From positions 746,001-810,000 of the forward strand of contig JAQFVV010012668.1 in NCBI GenBank assembly GCA_028023455.1: a stretch of 64,000 nt of DNA. Direction: 5' to 3'. Source of the DNA: Epiperipatus broadwayi. Taxonomy: Eukaryota; Onychophora; Udeonychophora; Euonychophora; Peripatidae. Position 1 is the first letter of the stretch, and every line of letters begins with the position of its first letter. Shown in pieces: positions 60,706-64,000 of the stretch. A program made the position numbers and the translations under genes. Under the pieces are notes generated by a model. The model was not told the origin of the DNA. It was given only the letters and a program-made list of their open reading frames with translations, and did not search any database.

Positions 60706-60766
60706 TCATTCAATAATCTGAGACTAGTTTCTACTTTGTGGCTTTCATCAGTGAAGAATCTTAGAT
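60706..60766 (-). ncRNA. Hammerhead ribozyme motif, minus strand, 60.7 kb
   Basis: Minus-strand core ctgatga (complement of 60745-60751), short stem II with agcca-caa, gaaac (complement of gtttc), and tagtc. Stem I distal pairing is weakened by changes on both sides. Confidence 0.5.
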
Positions 60767-60901
60767 CTGAAAGCACTGTACTTACATCTTAGGATCTAGT
60801 GCAACTCCCCAGCAGCTACCTTCTATTTACTCAGTTAACTATAAAGCTAAGAGTCCAAGAGAAAAGCAGTAATGTTTTCAATCCAAATTCATTTGCTTGT
60901 A

Positions 60902-60951
60902 AACCACCAAAACATCACATGATCACTACTGTATGGAGAGTCTGTTACTAC
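60902..60951 (-). mobile_element. Minimal 50-bp hammerhead-family member, nested
   Basis: aaccaccaaaacatcacatg, atcactactgtatggagag and tctgttactac are the family tail followed directly by the 5' tip, without the body. A perfect 13-bp direct repeat, tcatttgcttgta, flanks it (60889-60901 and 60952-60964). The surrounding palindrome arm pairs with its partner at about 61265-61315 once this insert is removed, so it came later. Confidence 0.85.
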
Positions 60952-61384
60952 TCATTTGCTTGTATAATCATATAGATCTGAAACTAATTCAGCTATACAT
61001 TTTGTTATCTTTGGTTTTTTAAAAAGCATAGTTACCATCATCATATTGTTAGGAATGGTATAAATCTTCTAAAACATTACATGATCAACATTTCCTACAC
61101 ATACAGAAACTGCTAAAATATAGCAAATTTTCCATATAGCTTTATAAATATAGGAAATGGTGATCATGTGATGTTTTAGTGATTTTATTAAAATCCTGCT
61201 CATAGAATTAATGGTAATTGTGGTTTTTAAAAAAACAGACACCAACATGTATAGATACTGAACTGGATTCAGATCTATATGACTATTCAAATGAATGAGC
61301 TTGGATGGAAAACATTATTGTGTTTTCATTGAGTAGTTAAAAGGTGGCTGCTGGAGGGTTGCATAAGATCTTAAGATCTAGTTG

Positions 61385-61450
61385 CAATTGTCTCTTCACT
61401 GATGAAAGTCATGAGCTAGAAACTAGTCTGGGGATGTTGGATGAGCAACC
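61385..61450 (+). ncRNA. Hammerhead ribozyme motif, plus strand, 61.4 kb
   Basis: ctgatga (61399-61405), aagtcatgagct as stem II, gaaac, tagtc, then tggggatgttggatga. The core is complete; stem II is slightly weakened. Confidence 0.55.
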
Positions 61451-61531
61451 TTCTTGCATCCATTAATTACTAAGGTTTACACTGGTAGAACTGCTGTAAG
61501 GAAAGTTTGCTATTGTTTTAATAGTTTGTGT

Positions 61532-61641
61532 TTTTTCAATTATTAATCTGATGTTTTTATAATTTTCTTATTTTGTAAACATACTCTTACTCCTCATATG
61601 AGATTTCTGTATATGAGAATTTGTCTTAGTAGTTACCTGTT
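61532..61641 (+). repeat. Inverted repeat around copy at 61.7 kb, left arm
   Basis: caattattaatctgatgttt, aattttcttattttgtaaac and gagaatttgtcttagtagtt match 62309-62418 in reverse complement over about 110 bp. They place the 61.7-kb family copy inside a larger palindrome. Confidence 0.8.
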
Positions 61642-61679
61642 TATATCTATTATTTTGATAATAATGTAGAGATAGTAAA

Positions 61680-62005
61680 CTGGGTTAGGATTTAGATAAC
61701 TATATAAGCAAATAAGTTTGGATTGAAAACATTATTGTACTTTCATCTTGGACTCATAGTTTTATGGTTAATGAACAGGTTAAAGGTGGATGCTGGAGAA
61801 TTGCATTAGACCATAAGGTCTAGATGCAATGCTCAATGCTCCTCACTGATAAATGTCACAAGATAGATACTAGTCTGGGAATATTGGATGAGTAGGTATT
61901 AGATAGTAACTTTATGCACAAACCAAATTGTATCCATTGATTACTAAGGCTTGCACTGGGTGGCACTATTGTATGGATAGTTTGCTACTGTAAATTACAT
62001 ATACT
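61680..62005 (-). mobile_element. Hammerhead-palindrome family, single-arm long copy
   Basis: This copy matches the right half of the 60.6-61.5 kb palindrome: aagtttggattgaaaacatt, aggttaaaggtggatgctgg, then catccaatattccc in complement, ttgcactgggtggcactatt and ggatagtttgctactgt at the tip. The hammerhead core is mutated (ctgataa, gatac). No tail or target duplication was identified. Confidence 0.65.
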
Positions 62006-62308
62006 TGTAAGTAAATAATATTTTAGCTAATGCATACATCTTTCAATTTATTTTTAGTGCTTTTTATTAATATGTGAAGCAAATTTTTTTTCAAAATAAA
62101 TAATGTATAAAACATATCATTTTTTTCTTGGCATGAATCTTATCATTTTATCTTATGAGGAAAGCATTTCTTTCATAATATCGTCCTACTACAAAATGGT
62201 CAATATTTTAAAAAAAAAAAAGATAGTTATCATTTAAGAAATAGTGGATACTTTTTTGAAGATTGTAAATATTGTAGTTAATTGGTTATCAAAATAATTA
62301 ATATAAAC

Positions 62309-62418
62309 TGGTAACCACTAAGACAAATTCTCATATACAGAAATATCATACTAGGAGTAGAATATATTTACAAAATAAGAAAAAATAAAAACATCAGATT
62401 AATAATTGAAAAAAAAAA
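62309..62418 (-). repeat. Inverted repeat around copy at 61.7 kb, right arm
   Basis: Reverse complement of 61532-61641; see that entry. Confidence 0.8.
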
Positions 62419-62419
62419 A

Positions 62420-63230
62420 ACCCGTCTTTAATTAAGCTTTGTAATGTTTAAAAAATGCAATAAGTAAAAGTTCTACAATCTAAACAAACAAAATATATTT
62501 TAAATAATTCCAATTTTATATAAGTTAAAATTCCTATATTAAAACTTTGGATTGTATCCATAAAATGCCTATTCTAGTATCTATATAATTAGGCAAATTA
62601 GAATTATTATGCATTTATTATAAAAATATTTTATCCATATTTTTTTGTTTACTAATGCACTTATTTTTGTTCAATACATTTAATATCCGTATTTCTCTTC
62701 ATATATTTTTTCTTTTCACCTAGCTTTTATTCTTCTACTTCTTTTGCGTAAAAATTAAAAAGTTTATTTTAATAAATATGTACAATAGATAAAAAATATA
62801 TGCAAATAGATATTTATCTATGCAGATATATTTATATGCAGGGCCTGATCTATAAATTTCAATACTGAAACAAGCCTTAAAATATTTATTTTAAAATTAT
62901 TGAAAATACTTTTTATGAAAATGCAAAGAATATAATAAGAAAAATATGTATTAAATAAATATATTTATGAATATATATTGTAACGGAATAAGTATATGCT
63001 GCTACATCACTTTCAATAAAAGTGGAAAAAATATAAAATCACCCTCAGGTAGAAGTATATATATTAAAAAAGAGAATATAATAATTTTATTTAAATTAAT
63101 ATATATATAATGCACACATGGCAAACTAATTATATAATTACTTAAAGTTTAAAATCTAAAAACAAGATTGTTTTAATACAAATGAATAAAAAACCAAGTT
63201 GTTAATTAGTTATTTTTAATCTTAAAATGG
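62420..63230. other. A+T-rich DNA, nothing recognised
   Basis: Plain A+T-rich sequence. Confidence 0.4.
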
Positions 63231-63239
63231 AAATAATTT

Positions 63240-63770
63240 TCTATATTGACGTAATAGCATCAAGCCCTTGGGCATAAAGTCAGATAAGAGATGAATTTAA
63301 AAAAATATTAGTGATAAAATTTTGAGTTTTCACTCTAAAGCAAGTTGGCCAATAAAGATGAAAATAAACACATGGTCCACAGAGAAAAGTCATCATCGCC
63401 AATAAGAACAGCGCCAAGCCAGGCAAGATCCCTGGAATTTGATAAGAATTCACAAAGATAAAAAGAAAACTTTGAGGTTGAGATTTAGATTTGGATTGCT
63501 CTTGCTGATTGTGTGTTATTAAATATAATTATAAGTGTATTGTGGATCTCCAAAATATTGGGATCACGCAATAAATTACATTTCCCACATTTGCTTCAGT
63601 TTGAGGCAGCCTCCAGAGAATGATGGTTCCCAGAAACTAGTCAGCAATGGACTTGTCTCCACCTAGAACAATATGAAATGGAAAGAAATTTGAATTGTGT
63701 GATGCATCAAGAACTGCCAAGACAGGCTTCAATAAACTTACAACCATGGAAATATAAACTTTAATAATCT
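63240..63770. other. GC-richer segment, possibly part of an LTR or UTR
   Basis: Composition is more balanced than the surroundings (gccaagccaggcaagatccc, ggcagcctccagagaatg), and it includes an aataaa followed by ttacatttcc. There is no long frame and no direct-repeat partner within the window. It may belong to a retroelement continuing to the right or be part of a host transcript. Unassigned. The remaining bases to 64000 show nothing. Confidence 0.3.
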
Positions 63771-64000
63771 AAGAATTTTTCCAATACTTAAATCTAAATG
63801 GTATCTAACCCATAATATCTCTTATCTGATTAAGCAGAACCTTAAATTATTTGTTATATTTTCTTTTAATATGTTTACTAGTATTATCATTTCTATTCTC
63901 ATAATTTCTTTTAAATTAATAATTTAAAAATAAGCATAAATGGCTGCACAGATTTGTAAGATTATGTTAGTTTAAAGTGTGTTAATTTTGGGCTAATTGT

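Larger units (their letters stand above)
60590..61530. mobile_element. Hammerhead-palindrome family, long palindrome copy
   Basis: A palindrome of about 930 bp. Outer arms: 60620-60780 and 61375-61520, with hammerhead cores (tcatcag at 60745-60751 for the minus strand; ctgatga at 61399-61405 for the plus strand). Middle arms: gtaatgttttcaatccaaat near 60870 against ggatggaaaacattattgtg near 61303, and catatagatctgaaactaat near 60969 against agatctatatgact near 61272. The centre (61068-61183) is a compact foldback of the family tail, aaaacattacatgatcaaca against ggtgatcatgtgatgtttta. The left outer end also starts with tail sequence (aaaccactagtacatcacat). A separate 50-bp family member is inserted in the left middle arm (60902-60951). 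The long form may be nearer the parental element. Confidence 0.75.

Overview
This window looks like intergenic DNA from an invertebrate animal with a large, very A+T-rich genome (by eye more than three quarters A+T). I find no bacterial-type gene, no rRNA and no convincing host exon. Everything recognisable is transposable-element DNA, almost all of it decayed: retroelements of at least five kinds plus one DNA transposon. The combination of Penelope-like elements (PLEs) with GIY-YIG endonucleases, an APE-type L1/Tx1-like LINE, RTE-like and jockey/CR1-like LINE pieces, a hAT remnant and tRNA-derived SINEs is metazoan. I do not assign a phylum.

Layout. 0-5 kb holds two copies of a palindromic repeat family that carries hammerhead ribozymes. 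5.3-5.8 kb is an unrecognised coding-like remnant on the minus strand. 13.5-15.6 kb is a decayed RTE-like LINE (+) with an internal duplication. 17.69-19.42 kb is a compact LTR element of 1728 bp (two 730-786 bp LTRs, 212 bp interior, PBS, PPT, 5-bp target duplication). 22.3-25.7 kb is an L1/Tx1-like LINE (-) followed on its 3' side by (ATT)n. 29.7-30.1 kb is an intact hammerhead palindrome. 30.3-31.2 kb is a jockey/CR1-like RT fragment (-) interrupted by a dimeric tRNA-derived SINE with a 10-bp target duplication. 37.0-37.4 kb is a degenerate tandem repeat. 38.7-43.8 kb is a PLE with 1.7-kb inverted terminal arms, itself hit by a 5'-truncated LINE. 45.9-47.0 kb is a second PLE with inverted arms. 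47.96-49.9 kb is a third PLE, interrupted by members of the hammerhead family. 55.5-57.0 kb is a hAT transposase remnant (-) with one terminal end. 60.6-62.4 kb is a cluster of nested hammerhead palindromes.

The most interesting system is the short repeat family at 0.6, 2.5, 21.7, 29.75, 48.6, 60.6, 60.9 and 61.7 kb. Several copies are a long hairpin followed by an unpaired 3' tail of about 48 bp ending near TTGGCT or GTGGCTTA. Five copies have 13-14 bp direct repeats as target duplications. The hairpin arms encode a type I hammerhead ribozyme core (CUGAUGA, stem II, GAAAC, UAGUC), with stem I made of two paired blocks around an internal loop. The complete PLE at 38.7 kb has the same plan (inverted arms, one-sided tail of about 47 bp, 13-bp target duplication, hammerhead-like motif near the tips). 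I infer that the short family is a non-autonomous, retrozyme-like passenger mobilised by PLE-type reverse transcriptase/endonuclease.

Several nested insertions can be checked inside the window. Removing an insert plus one target-duplication copy restores an open reading frame in two host elements and an empty site in a third. Large stretches between these elements are plain A+T-rich DNA in which I see nothing.
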